Position numbers and translations under genes: made by a program
From: Streptomyces ficellus
Lineage (GTDB): Bacteria > Actinomycetota > Actinomycetes > Streptomycetales > Streptomycetaceae
Direction of reading: 5' to 3'
DNA: 55,623 nt
NCBI RefSeq assembly: GCF_030406405.1
Contig: NZ_JAUEPL010000046.1
Coordinates: forward strand, 1-55,623
Shown: positions 30,816 to 38,802 of the stretch, in pieces
How the letters are laid out: each line of letters starts with the position of its first letter
How positions within the stretch are numbered: position 1 is the stretch's first letter
The notes under the pieces: generated by a model
Seen by the model: only the letters and a program-made list of their open reading frames with translations
Databases searched by the model: none
Told to the model about the DNA's origin: nothing

Positions 30816-32441
30816 TCAGATGTGCGCGCCGCCCGCGCCCGCCTCGGCGTTCTCACCGCGCTTGGTGAGCGTGGCGACCAGGGCCGCGACGACCGCCACG
30901 GCACCGGCCACCGTGAAGGCCAGACCCATGCCGGACATGAACGTGTCGTGGATGACGCCACCGATCTTCGACAGCAGGTCCGGCGTCATACCCGGCGTCT
31001 TCGCCAGCTCCGCCGGAACCGTGCCGAACTCCGCCGCCTGCTCCAGCCGCGGGTCCGGCGGCACCGGAATCCCGGCCTCCCGCCAGTTGCCTGCGAACTC
31101 GGAGCTGACCTTGGAGGACATGACGGCGCCGAGCACCGCCGTACCCAGCGCGCCGCCGACCTGCATCGCGGCCTGCTGGAGACCGCCGGCCACGCCGGAC
31201 AGCTCCAGCGGGGCGTTGCCCACGATGACCTCCGTGGCACCCACCATGACCGGCGCGAGACCCAGGCCCAGCAGGGCGAACCAGAGGGACATCACCAGCG
31301 TGCCGGTGCCCTCGGTCAGGGTGATCATGCCGAACATGGCGGCGGCCGTGCAGACCATGCCGCCCACCAGCGGCACGCGCGGCCCGAACCTGGTGATGAG
31401 CGCGCCCGCCAGCGGCGAGGAGATGATCATCATGGCCGTCAGCGGCAGCAGGTGCAGACCGCTGTCGACGGGGCTGAGTCCCTTGACGCCCTGGAGGTAG
31501 AACGTCACGAAGAACAGGCCGCCCATGAAGGCGAACGCCATCAGGACCATGAGCACCGTGCCCGCCGACAGCGGGATGGAGCGGAACATGCCCAGCGGGA
31601 TCAGCGGGTCCTTGCGCAGGGCCTTCTGGAGCACCAGCTCCCAGGCGGCGAACAGGGCGAAGAGGACGACCGCGCCGCCCAGGAAGCCCCATGTGCTGGC
31701 GCTTCCCCAGCCCCAGCTCTCGCCGGCCTTGATGATGCCCCAGATCAGGGACCCCATCGCGGCCGACAGCAGCACGATGCCGAGCAGGTCGAAGGAGCGC
31801 GGCGCGTTCCGTGCCCGGTGGTCCTTCAGGATGACCAGGCCGAAGACGAGGGCGATCACGCCCACCGGCACGTTGATGAAGAACACCGACTGCCAGTTGA
31901 CGTGCTCCACGAGCACGCCGCCGAGGATCGGGCCGCCCGCGGTGGACGCGCCGATGACCATGCCCCAGATGCCGATCGCCATGTTCAGCTTCTCGGCCGG
32001 GAACGTGGCGCGCAGCAGGCCGAGCGCGGCCGGCATGAGCAGTGCGCCGAACAGGCCCTGGAGCACCCGGAAGGCGATCACCAGGGCGATCGAGTCGGAC
32101 AGGCCGATCGCCGCGGAGGCGGCGGCGAAACCCGCGATGCCGATCAGGAAGGTCTGGCGGTGGCCGAAGCGGTCACCGAGCTTGCCGGCCGTGATGAGGG
32201 CGACGGCCAGCGCCAGCAGATAACCGTTCGTGATCCACTGGACGTCGGCGAGCGACGCGCCGAGGTCCTGCTGGATCGCGGGGTTGGCGATGGCGACGAT
32301 CGTGCCGTCCAGCGCGACCATCATCACGCCGGCCGCCACGGCGAACAGCGTCAGCCAGGGGTGGCCGCGCAGCCCCTTGGCCGGTGCGGGCGCGGGATCC
32401 CCGCCGTGTGGCGACTTTTCGATGGTGGTCTGACTAGTCAT
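30816..32441 (-). CDS. MFS drug exporter, DHA2 (EmrB/QacA) family, 14 helices
   Basis: The 541-residue protein begins MTSQTTIEKSPHGGDPAPAP. Signature motifs: D1 LDGTIVAIANPAIQQDLG (about 43-60), motif A GKLGDRFGHRQTFLIG, motif B FRVLQGLFGALLMP and motif C IGASTAGGPILGGVLVEHVN. The protein has about 14 membrane helices and a Gly/Ala-rich C-terminus (RGENAEAGAGGAHI). It exports hydrophobic drugs or endogenous metabolites in exchange for protons. It is divergent from a TetR gene, and an operator lies between its -35 and -10. The gene is probably induced by its own substrate. Confidence 0.94.
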   Translation of the reverse strand: MTSQTTIEKSPHGGDPAPAPAKGLRGHPWLTLFAVAAGVMMVALDGTIVAIANPAIQQDLGASLADVQWITNGYLLALAVALITAGKLGDRFGHRQTFLIGIAGFAAASAAIGLSDSIALVIAFRVLQGLFGALLMPAALGLLRATFPAEKLNMAIGIWGMVIGASTAGGPILGGVLVEHVNWQSVFFINVPVGVIALVFGLVILKDHRARNAPRSFDLLGIVLLSAAMGSLIWGIIKAGESWGWGSASTWGFLGGAVVLFALFAAWELVLQKALRKDPLIPLGMFRSIPLSAGTVLMVLMAFAFMGGLFFVTFYLQGVKGLSPVDSGLHLLPLTAMMIISSPLAGALITRFGPRVPLVGGMVCTAAAMFGMITLTEGTGTLVMSLWFALLGLGLAPVMVGATEVIVGNAPLELSGVAGGLQQAAMQVGGALGTAVLGAVMSSKVSSEFAGNWREAGIPVPPDPRLEQAAEFGTVPAELAKTPGMTPDLLSKIGGVIHDTFMSGMGLAFTVAGAVAVVAALVATLTKRGENAEAGAGGAHI

Positions 32442-32447
32442 ACCGCG

Positions 32448-32499
32448 AGGCTAATGTCAGCCGCTGACAATTGACAAAGCATTTCACACGCCGGTAACT
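32448..32499. promoter_or_regulatory. Divergent promoters and TetR operator
   Basis: For the exporter (minus strand): -35 TTGTCA (32477-32472), an 18-bp spacer, -10 TAGCCT (32453-32448), and then ATG after 6 nt (leaderless). The spacer contains the perfect palindrome TGTCAGCCGCTGACA (32455-32469). For the TetR gene (plus): TTGACA (32471-32476), a 17-bp spacer, GTAACT (32494-32499). Repressor bound to the palindrome would block the exporter promoter completely and touch the other -35. Confidence 0.75.
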
Positions 32500-32556
32500 G
32501 TCACGCCGCTCACAGGTAGCCTGAGCAGCCAGAAATGGCAGAAAGAGGACCATGAC

Positions 32557-33252
32557 GTGACGGTTGAGCAGCCGAGCTCCGCGGGCTTGCGCGAGCGCAA
32601 GAAGCAGCGCACCCGCGACGCCCTGCTGCGCGCCGCGCTGGAGCTCTTCACCACCCAGGGGTACGAGCGGACCACGGTCGACGAGATCGCCGATGCCGTC
32701 GACGTCTCGCAGCGCACCTTCTTCCGCTACTTCGCCAGCAAGGAAGAGGTCGCCTTCGCCGTCCAGCAGATGGTGGAAGGGCACTTCGTGGACGCCCTGC
32801 GCCAACGCCCCGGCCACGAGGCCCCGTTGGAGGCGATGCGCAACGCCGTCCTGTCCGCCTGGGACACCATCGGCGAGGCGATCAGGGAGGTCGTGCCGGT
32901 CGAGCTGTACCTCCGCACCTTCCAGGTGATCGAGTCCACGCCCGCGCTCCTCGCCGTACACCTGCGCCGCTCCATCGAGATGGAGGAGAACATCGCCCGG
33001 CTGATCGCCGAACGCGAGGGCCTGGACGTGGACGCCGACCCGCGCCCGCGCGTGGCCGTCGCCGCGTTCAGCGGCGTCATGCGGATGACCGGCCAGCTGT
33101 GGGGCCGCGGCGAGGACGCGTCCCTGGAGGCGATCCGCGCCCTCACCGAGGCCTACCTCGATCACCTCGGACCGGCGCTCGCCACTGACTGGCGCGGCGG
33201 CGAGGCGCCTGCGCGGGCCCCGCGGCGTACGCCCGGAGCGCACGCGGAGTAA
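32557..33252 (+). CDS. TetR family repressor of the adjacent exporter
   Basis: GTG 32557 starts a 231-residue protein. The N-terminal HTH reads RTRDALLRAALELFTTQGYE, RTTVDEIADAVDVSQRTFFR and YFASKEEVAF (about 18-70), typical of TetR. The C-terminal ligand domain is helical, with RLIAEREGLDVDADPRPRVA near the dimer interface. The last 20 residues (GGEAPARAPRRTPGAHAE) are low complexity. The divergent arrangement and the operator in between strongly suggest that it represses the EmrB-type exporter and itself. Confidence 0.92.
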   Translation: MTVEQPSSAGLRERKKQRTRDALLRAALELFTTQGYERTTVDEIADAVDVSQRTFFRYFASKEEVAFAVQQMVEGHFVDALRQRPGHEAPLEAMRNAVLSAWDTIGEAIREVVPVELYLRTFQVIESTPALLAVHLRRSIEMEENIARLIAEREGLDVDADPRPRVAVAAFSGVMRMTGQLWGRGEDASLEAIRALTEAYLDHLGPALATDWRGGEAPARAPRRTPGAHAE

Positions 33253-33325
33253 CCGCACTACCCCGATCCGCCACTCTCACGCGTGACGTGCGTCACCCTC
33301 TCCCCGGGGCCCCTCAGGTGTCTCC

Positions 33326-33331
33326 TAGGGT
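33326..33331 (+). promoter_or_regulatory. -10 box of leaderless DUF1023 hydrolase transcript
   Basis: TAGGGT is followed by 8 nt and GTG 33340, which fixes the start of the hydrolase gene. Confidence 0.5.
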
Positions 33332-33339
33332 GTCCCGCA

Positions 33340-34572
33340 GTGACTTCCTTCGACTCCTCCCCCACACCCCAAGTGTGGCGCGCCACACCCCAGGTGTGGC
33401 GCGCGCTGCTCGCCCTGGCCGTGGTCTTCGTCCTCCTGATGACCACCGGCTGGACCGCGATACGCGATCAGCGCGGGCCGGGCGGGCCGCGCGAGGCCGC
33501 AGTGGCCGCCTGGCGGGACGACCGGATCGGCACGCGCCACCTTCCCGACCCCCAGTCGCCACCGGCCGAGCTCACCGCGTTCTTCGCGTCGCTGAGCCCC
33601 CGGCAGCGCGACCGGCTCGCCACCGAACACCCCCTCGTCGTCGGCAACCTCGACGGCGCGCCCGTCACCCTGCGCTACCGCGCCAACCGGCTCGCGCTGC
33701 GCGCCGCGCTCGACGCCGAGCAGCGGCGCGTGGACGACAGGCGGCTGTCCCCGGACGGTCACCGCGAGGCGGTCCGCCGCACCCACCGGTTCGCCTCCCT
33801 GATGCGCGCCGACCGGCAGATCCTCGCCTTCGACCCCTCCGGCAACGGCCGTGTCGCCGAGGTGTTCGGCGACCTCGACCGCGCCCAGCGCGTCTCCGTC
33901 ATCGTCCCGGGCGTCGACACCAACCTGCTGACGTTCCAGAGGAGCGCCCGCAAGTACACCGCGCCCGTCGGCATGGCCGAGTCGCTGTACGCCGCCGAAC
34001 GCGCCGCCGCGCCCGCCACCCGTACCGCCGTCATCGCCTGGGCGGACTACACCGCGCCCGTGGGCGTCGGCATGGACGCGGCCATCGGCCGGCGCGCCGA
34101 AACCGGGGCAGCCCGGCTCGTCTCCCTGACCGGCGCGCTGCCCGGCCACTCGCGGGTGGCCCTGTTCTGCCACAGTTACGGCTCCGTGGTGTGCGGGGTC
34201 GCCGCCCGCCGGCTGCCCCCGCGGGTCGCCGACCTCGCGGTGGCCGGGAGTCCCGGGATGCGCGCCGCGAGCGCCGCCGGGCTCGGCACCCGCGCCCGGG
34301 TGTGGGCCATGCGCGACGCCGACGACTGGATCGCCGAGGTGCCGTACCTGGAGGTCGGCGGGCTGGGGCACGGGGCCGACCCGGTGGCGCCCGAGTTCGG
34401 GGCGCGCCTGCTGTCCGCGGCGGGCGCGGTGGGGCACGCCGGGTACTTCGAACCGGGTACGGAAAGCCTGCGCAACTTCGCCGAGATAGGCGTCGGCTCG
34501 TACCGGTCCGTGCGCTGTGCGGGCACCGGGGACGCCTGCCGCGGTGGAATCTCCGGCGCGACGGCGCTCTGA
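33340..34572 (+). CDS. DUF1023 alpha/beta hydrolase, membrane-anchored or secreted (copy 1)
   Basis: GTG 33340 is chosen from the promoter position. The ~410-residue protein has a duplicated TPQVWRA segment, then one hydrophobic anchor (ALLALAVVFVLLMTTGW). The DUF1023 family region runs from LPDPQSPPAELTAFFASLSP through VVGNLDGAPVTLRYRANRLA, ILAFDPSGNGRVAEVFGDLD, VSVIVPGVDTNL and AVIAWADY to the nucleophile elbow CHSYGSVVCG (Ser near 276), and ends GYFEPGTESLRNFA. The substrate is unknown. It is a clear paralogue of the protein at 37765-38802, encoded on the other side of the two-component genes. Confidence 0.88.
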   Translation: MTSFDSSPTPQVWRATPQVWRALLALAVVFVLLMTTGWTAIRDQRGPGGPREAAVAAWRDDRIGTRHLPDPQSPPAELTAFFASLSPRQRDRLATEHPLVVGNLDGAPVTLRYRANRLALRAALDAEQRRVDDRRLSPDGHREAVRRTHRFASLMRADRQILAFDPSGNGRVAEVFGDLDRAQRVSVIVPGVDTNLLTFQRSARKYTAPVGMAESLYAAERAAAPATRTAVIAWADYTAPVGVGMDAAIGRRAETGAARLVSLTGALPGHSRVALFCHSYGSVVCGVAARRLPPRVADLAVAGSPGMRAASAAGLGTRARVWAMRDADDWIAEVPYLEVGGLGHGADPVAPEFGARLLSAAGAVGHAGYFEPGTESLRNFAEIGVGSYRSVRCAGTGDACRGGISGATAL

Positions 34573-34645
34573 CGCGCGTAGAAACGCGTGGGACGGTGCG
34601 AAACCTCGCAACTCTTCGGGGGGCGACGCGCGGGCGCCCGCCGCA

Positions 34646-34651
34646 TACGAT
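34646..34651 (+). promoter_or_regulatory. -10 box of leaderless DUF4429 transcript
   Basis: TACGAT is followed by 7 nt and ATG 34659. No ribosome site precedes the ATG. Confidence 0.6.
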
Positions 34652-34658
34652 GAGGCGC

Positions 34659-35516
34659 ATGGGTGATGTGCTGGCCGGAATTCATGCCACCTGGGAGTTC
34701 GAACCCGACGCCGTGCTCATCCGCTTCGAACGGGGGATCCGCGCACCGAAGCTGTACCAGGCGCTGCGCGAACGGCGTGTCCCGCACGAGGCGTTGGCGT
34801 CGGTGACCCTCTCCCCCGGCAGACGCGGCACGGTGGTGCTGCACGCCGTGCCCAGAGCGGGTGCCGATCCGCTGATGGAGGCCGCGGCGGGCCAGCTGAA
34901 GGACGCCTGCGACCCGTACCGCCTGGTGCTGCCCGCCGAGCGGGAGACCCTCGCCGAGTATTACGCGGACGAACTGCGCGCCCGGCTCGGGCCGGAGGCG
35001 AAGGAGCGGGCCGACCGGTTCCTGGTCGCCGCCCCCGAAGCGCCCCTCCAGTTCAAGGCGTACGACGGCAAGGCGAGCTTCGACGGCGGCCAGGTGGCGT
35101 TCCGCTGGTTCTGGACCGGCGCGTCGTCCGCCAAGTGGAAGGCGGGCGACCAGACCTTCTCCGTACGGGAGCTGAGCGGCGTCGAGTGGCGCTCGCCGGA
35201 CGTCTTCGACGGGTACCTGCGGCTGCTGCGGCGCGGCCACCACCCGGAGCCCCAGGCCGACCAGGACCCGGCGGCGGTCGTCTTCGGGCTCGGCTACGGG
35301 CCGGTGCACGAGTCGCTGCCGTTCGCGGCCGCGGTGCTGGCGGCGGTACGGGACGCGGGCGGGGAGCCCGTCCCGGTGGGCGCCGCGGTGACGGCGGGGC
35401 GGGACCCGGCGGTCATCGCGGAGCGGATACGGCACCTCGGCGAGCTGTACCAGGCGGGGCTGGTGACGGACGAGGAGTTCGCGGCGAAGAAGGCGCAGTT
35501 GCTGGCGGAGCTGTGA
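34659..35516 (+). CDS. DUF4429 protein with C-terminal SHOCT domain
   Basis: The 285-residue protein begins MGDVLAGIHATWEFEPDAVL. It has two similar PH-like repeats (about 5-85 and 110-180: WEFEPDAVLIRFERGIRAPK and FKAYDGKASFDGGQVAFRWF), as in DUF4429. The SHOCT ending is IRHLGELYQAGLVTDEEFAA then KKAQLLAEL. SHOCT segments are oligomerisation or targeting motifs on stress and membrane proteins. The function is unknown. The transcript is leaderless and lies between the first DUF1023 gene and the two-component operon. Confidence 0.88.
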   Translation: MGDVLAGIHATWEFEPDAVLIRFERGIRAPKLYQALRERRVPHEALASVTLSPGRRGTVVLHAVPRAGADPLMEAAAGQLKDACDPYRLVLPAERETLAEYYADELRARLGPEAKERADRFLVAAPEAPLQFKAYDGKASFDGGQVAFRWFWTGASSAKWKAGDQTFSVRELSGVEWRSPDVFDGYLRLLRRGHHPEPQADQDPAAVVFGLGYGPVHESLPFAAAVLAAVRDAGGEPVPVGAAVTAGRDPAVIAERIRHLGELYQAGLVTDEEFAAKKAQLLAEL

Positions 35517-35572
35517 GGCCCGGCGCTGCCGTACGCGAGCGGCGAAGACCCGGGCGGTCCTGCCCGGCGCTG

Positions 35573-35641
35573 TCATACCCCGGTATGAGGCGGGGACCGG
35601 CTCCCGGGTATGACGCCGGGGAGCCCGCCGCTTTCTAGGCT
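35573..35641 (+). promoter_or_regulatory. Palindrome and promoter of the two-component operon
   Basis: TCATACCCCGGTATGA (35573-35588) is a perfect 16-bp palindrome. A half-site GGGTATGAC recurs at 35607-35615. The -10 TAGGCT is at 35636-35641, 9 nt before ATG 35651. The response regulator is a likely ligand of the palindrome (autoregulation). A related but imperfect GGTATCACCCCG lies at 37664-37675, upstream of the second DUF1023 gene. Confidence 0.55.
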
Positions 35642-35650
35642 GGCCGGACC

Positions 35651-36961
35651 ATGAGTACCGCACCTTCCCGCACAAGCGACCACACGCGCGACCACAAGGG
35701 CGACCGCACCCGCGAGTCGCTGCGCGCGCTCGGCGTCGCCCTCGCCACCCCCACCGCACCGGGCGCGCCGCTGCTCGCCGAGGCGTCCTCGCGGTGGCTG
35801 CGCCTGCTTCCGTACGCCCTCGCGTTCGCGTTCGTGGCATCCCTGCTGCCCAGCACCGTCACCGTGCTCGCCAACGACTACGGGGTGAACGGCGCGATCG
35901 CCGGCGCCCTGGCCACCGCCCAGACCACGCCGCTGCTGCTCGCCGTGACCCGGCCGCTCCAGGCCTGGTGGATCGTCCTGGCCGGTGACGTCCTGGGCGC
36001 GCTGGTGCTGCTCGGCGCGGACGGCGTGGCCGGCCGGCCCTGGCCGTGGACGCCCATGGTGGTGGTGGGCTACCTGGCGCTGATGCTCGCGGTGGGGCTG
36101 CGCGAGCCTCGCCGGACGCTGCTGGGCGTCTGGCTGGTGACGGGTGCGGCGGGGTTCGCGTTCGAGCTGTTGCCCCGGCCGCACGGCGACGGTACGCACC
36201 TGCTGATGTTCGTCCTCAGCGGCGTCGTCCTGCTGCTCACCGGGACGCTGCGGGAGCGCGGGGACGCGCAACGGCGGCTGGTCGAGCAGGAGACGATCAG
36301 TGAGGCGGAGCGCGCCCGGCGCACGCTGCTGGAGGAACGGGCCCGGATCGCGCGCGAGTTGCACGATGTGGTGGCCCACCACATGTCGGTGATCACGGTG
36401 CAGGCGGATTCGGCGCCGTACCGGATCGAGGGCCTGCCGGAGGCGGCGCGCGAGGAGTTCTCGGCGATCGCCGCGTCCGCGCGGGAGTCCCTGACGGAGA
36501 TGCGGCGGCTGCTGGCGGTGCTGCGCAGCGAGGGCACGGAGGGCGAACGGGCGCCGCAGCCGGGCCTGGACCGGGTGCAGCAGCTGGTGGAGGCGACGGT
36601 ACGGGCGGGCGTGCCGGCCGAGTTGTCGCTCCCGGCGGAGCTGGGCCCGGTGCCGCCGGCGGTGGACCTGTCGGCGTACCGGATCGTGCAGGAGGCGCTG
36701 GCGAACGTGGTGCGGCACGCGCCGGGCGCGCCGACGCGGGTGTCGGTGACGTCGGCGGACGGCCGGCTGACGGTCCTGGTCGTCAACGGCCCGCCGGACC
36801 GGGCGCGTTCGCCCCTGGAGAGCGGTGGTACCGGGCACGGGCTGGTGGGGATGCGCGAGCGCGTACGGTTGACCGGCGGCACGCTCGACACCGGGCCGCT
36901 GCCGGACGGCGGATTCCGCGTCGCGGCCTGTCTCCCCCTCACCGCGAAGGAACCCGTGTGA
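35651..36961 (+). CDS. Sensor histidine kinase (HisKA_3, NarL-type)
   Basis: The 436-residue protein has a variable basic N-terminus, then about five to six membrane helices (about 45-200) with almost no extracellular loops, so it probably senses within or at the membrane. The dimerisation/phosphoacceptor motif is ERARIARELHDVVAHHMSVI, with His 238. The ATPase domain has VDLSAYRIVQEALANVVRHA (N box), and a Gly box, GGTGHGLVGMRERVRL. Its stop overlaps the regulator start (GTGA). The signal is unknown. Confidence 0.93.
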   Translation: MSTAPSRTSDHTRDHKGDRTRESLRALGVALATPTAPGAPLLAEASSRWLRLLPYALAFAFVASLLPSTVTVLANDYGVNGAIAGALATAQTTPLLLAVTRPLQAWWIVLAGDVLGALVLLGADGVAGRPWPWTPMVVVGYLALMLAVGLREPRRTLLGVWLVTGAAGFAFELLPRPHGDGTHLLMFVLSGVVLLLTGTLRERGDAQRRLVEQETISEAERARRTLLEERARIARELHDVVAHHMSVITVQADSAPYRIEGLPEAAREEFSAIAASARESLTEMRRLLAVLRSEGTEGERAPQPGLDRVQQLVEATVRAGVPAELSLPAELGPVPPAVDLSAYRIVQEALANVVRHAPGAPTRVSVTSADGRLTVLVVNGPPDRARSPLESGGTGHGLVGMRERVRLTGGTLDTGPLPDGGFRVAACLPLTAKEPV

Positions 36962-37635
36962 CCATCCGCGTGATCATCGTCGACGACCAGGCCATGGTGC
37001 GCGCGGGGTTCGCCGCGCTGCTGTCGGCGCAGCCGGACATCGACGTCGTGGGCGAGGCGCCGGACGGCCGGGCGGGCGTGTCGGTGGCCCGTTCGACGCA
37101 CCCGGACGTGGTCCTGATGGACGTACGGATGCCGGAGATGGACGGTCTGGCGGCGGCGCGGGAGATCCTGTCGCCGCCCCCGGGCGTCGTCCACCGGCCG
37201 AAGGTGCTGATGCTCACCACCTTCGACGTGGACGACTACGTGTACGAGGCGCTGCGCGCCGGCGCGTCCGGGTTCCTGCTCAAGGACGCCCCGCCGGCCG
37301 ACCTGATCGGTGCGGTACGGGTGGTGGCGGCGGGCGAGGCGCTGCTGGCGCCCTCGGTGACCCGGCGCCTGATCGCCGAGTTCGCCGCCTCCCGCCCGGC
37401 CCCGCGCCGGGACCGCTCCCTGCGCCTGAAGGGGCTGACGCCGCGCGAGACGGAGGTCCTGGAGCTGATCGCCCGGGGCCTGTCGAACCAGGAGATCGCG
37501 GGGCATCTGATCCTGGCCGAACAGACGGTGAAGACCCATATCGGCCGGGTCCTGTCGAAGCTGGACCTCCGGGACCGGGCGCAGGCCGTGATCTTCGCGT
37601 ACGAATCGGGCCTGGTCACCCCGGGCGAGGCGTAG
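36958..37635 (+). CDS. NarL/LuxR-family response regulator
   Basis: GTG 36958 overlaps the kinase stop. The 225-residue protein has a receiver domain with acidic pocket D9/D10, phosphoacceptor D55 (VVLMDVRMPEMDG), a Thr switch in LMLTTFDVDD and Lys in GFLLKDAPP. An Arg-rich linker and a LuxR HTH follow (about 160-215: GLTPRETEVLELIARGLSNQ, EIAGHLILAEQTVKTHIGRV). It is the cognate partner of the kinase. Plausible targets are the operon itself and the flanking DUF1023 genes. Confidence 0.95.
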   Translation: MTIRVIIVDDQAMVRAGFAALLSAQPDIDVVGEAPDGRAGVSVARSTHPDVVLMDVRMPEMDGLAAAREILSPPPGVVHRPKVLMLTTFDVDDYVYEALRAGASGFLLKDAPPADLIGAVRVVAAGEALLAPSVTRRLIAEFAASRPAPRRDRSLRLKGLTPRETEVLELIARGLSNQEIAGHLILAEQTVKTHIGRVLSKLDLRDRAQAVIFAYESGLVTPGEA

Positions 37636-37764
37636 CGCCCGGGTCTCGCCCACCCCCTACTCCGGTATCACCCCGTGGTTGGCCCCGCGGTGTGACGTCC
37701 CCTCCGAGGGCGTCCTCCTACCTTCCTCTCGCCGCACAGGACGAAGGAAGAAGAGGGGGGCGTC

Positions 37765-38802
37765 ATGCGCCGCTGGAAGAGGACCGTGACCGCCGTCGCG
37801 CTGGCGACGGCCGTTGCCGCCGGGACCGCCGGATGGGCCGCCGGGAGCGGTCAGCGGGCCGTGACCGGGCCGCCGCCGGGAACGGCCGCATGGCGCGCCG
37901 ATACGTCGCTGGGGCGGGCCCTTCCCGATCCGGAGCGCGCCACACCGCGTGAAGTGGCGGGGTTCTTCCGCACGTTGAGCCCCGCGCGGCAACGGGACCT
38001 GGTGCGCCGGCACCCCTCCGTCGTCGGCAACCTCGACGGCGTGCCGGTCGCCCTGCGCTACGAGGCCAACGCGACCGCCCTGCGCCGCGACGCCCGGTTC
38101 GCGCACCTGGCCGGGCAGGGGCGGCGGATCCTGGCGTTCGACCCGCGCGGGCGGGGCCAGGTCGCCGGGGTGTACGGCGACCTGACGCGCAGCCGGCACA
38201 TCGCCCTGATCGTGCCCGGGTCCGACGTCGACGCGGGGACGTACGACCGGGCACGCGATCCGTACGGCACCCCCGCCGGGATGGCGCGGCAACTGCGGGC
38301 GGCGACCGGCGAGGACGTCGCCGTCATCGCCTGGGCCGGCTACACCACGCCCGTCGGGGTCGGCGTCGACGCCGCGACCGGCGGCCTCGCCGAGGCCGGG
38401 GCCGAGCGGCTGGCCCGCCTCGCGGACGGGCTGGCCGCGGCCGGCGCCCCCGCGCCCGCCGTGTTCTGCCACAGCTACGGCTCGGTGGTGTGCGGCCTGG
38501 CGGCCGGCCGGCTGAGGGCGAGGGACCTGGTCGTGTTCGGCTCGCCCGGCATGCGCGCCGACAACGTCGCCGCCCTGCGCACCTCCGCACGCGTGTGGGC
38601 GGCCAAGGACCCGTCCGACTGGATCTCCAAGGTGCCCCACACCCGGCTCCTGGGCCTCGGCCACGGCCCCGACCCGGCCTCCGCCGACTTCGGCGCCCGC
38701 CCCGTGCCCGCCGCCGACGCCCACGGCCACACCGGCTACTTCGCGCCGGGCACCGAGTCTCTCCGTACCTTCGCGGCCATCGCCCGGGGAGAGGTCCGAT
38801 GA
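37765..38802 (+). CDS. DUF1023 alpha/beta hydrolase, secreted (copy 2)
   Basis: ATG 37765 follows AGAGGGGGG. The 345-residue protein has a signal peptide (MRRWKRTVTAVALATAVAAG, cleaved near GWAAGSG). The DUF1023 core parallels copy 1 block for block: LPDPERATPREVAGFFRTLS, VVGNLDGVPVALRYEANATA, ILAFDPRGRGQVAGVYGDLT, IALIVPGSDVDA, AVIAWAGYTTPVGVGVDAAT, the nucleophile elbow CHSYGSVVCG, and GYFAPGTESLRTFA. Its stop overlaps the acyltransferase start (ATGA). The pairing suggests that the hydrolase and acyltransferase act on the same exported compound, which is inference. Confidence 0.9.
   Translation: MRRWKRTVTAVALATAVAAGTAGWAAGSGQRAVTGPPPGTAAWRADTSLGRALPDPERATPREVAGFFRTLSPARQRDLVRRHPSVVGNLDGVPVALRYEANATALRRDARFAHLAGQGRRILAFDPRGRGQVAGVYGDLTRSRHIALIVPGSDVDAGTYDRARDPYGTPAGMARQLRAATGEDVAVIAWAGYTTPVGVGVDAATGGLAEAGAERLARLADGLAAAGAPAPAVFCHSYGSVVCGLAAGRLRARDLVVFGSPGMRADNVAALRTSARVWAAKDPSDWISKVPHTRLLGLGHGPDPASADFGARPVPAADAHGHTGYFAPGTESLRTFAAIARGEVR

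Noticed and set aside
30816..33252. Antibiotic biosynthetic cluster around the exporter
   Set aside because: Only an exporter and its repressor are present; there are no biosynthetic enzymes nearby.
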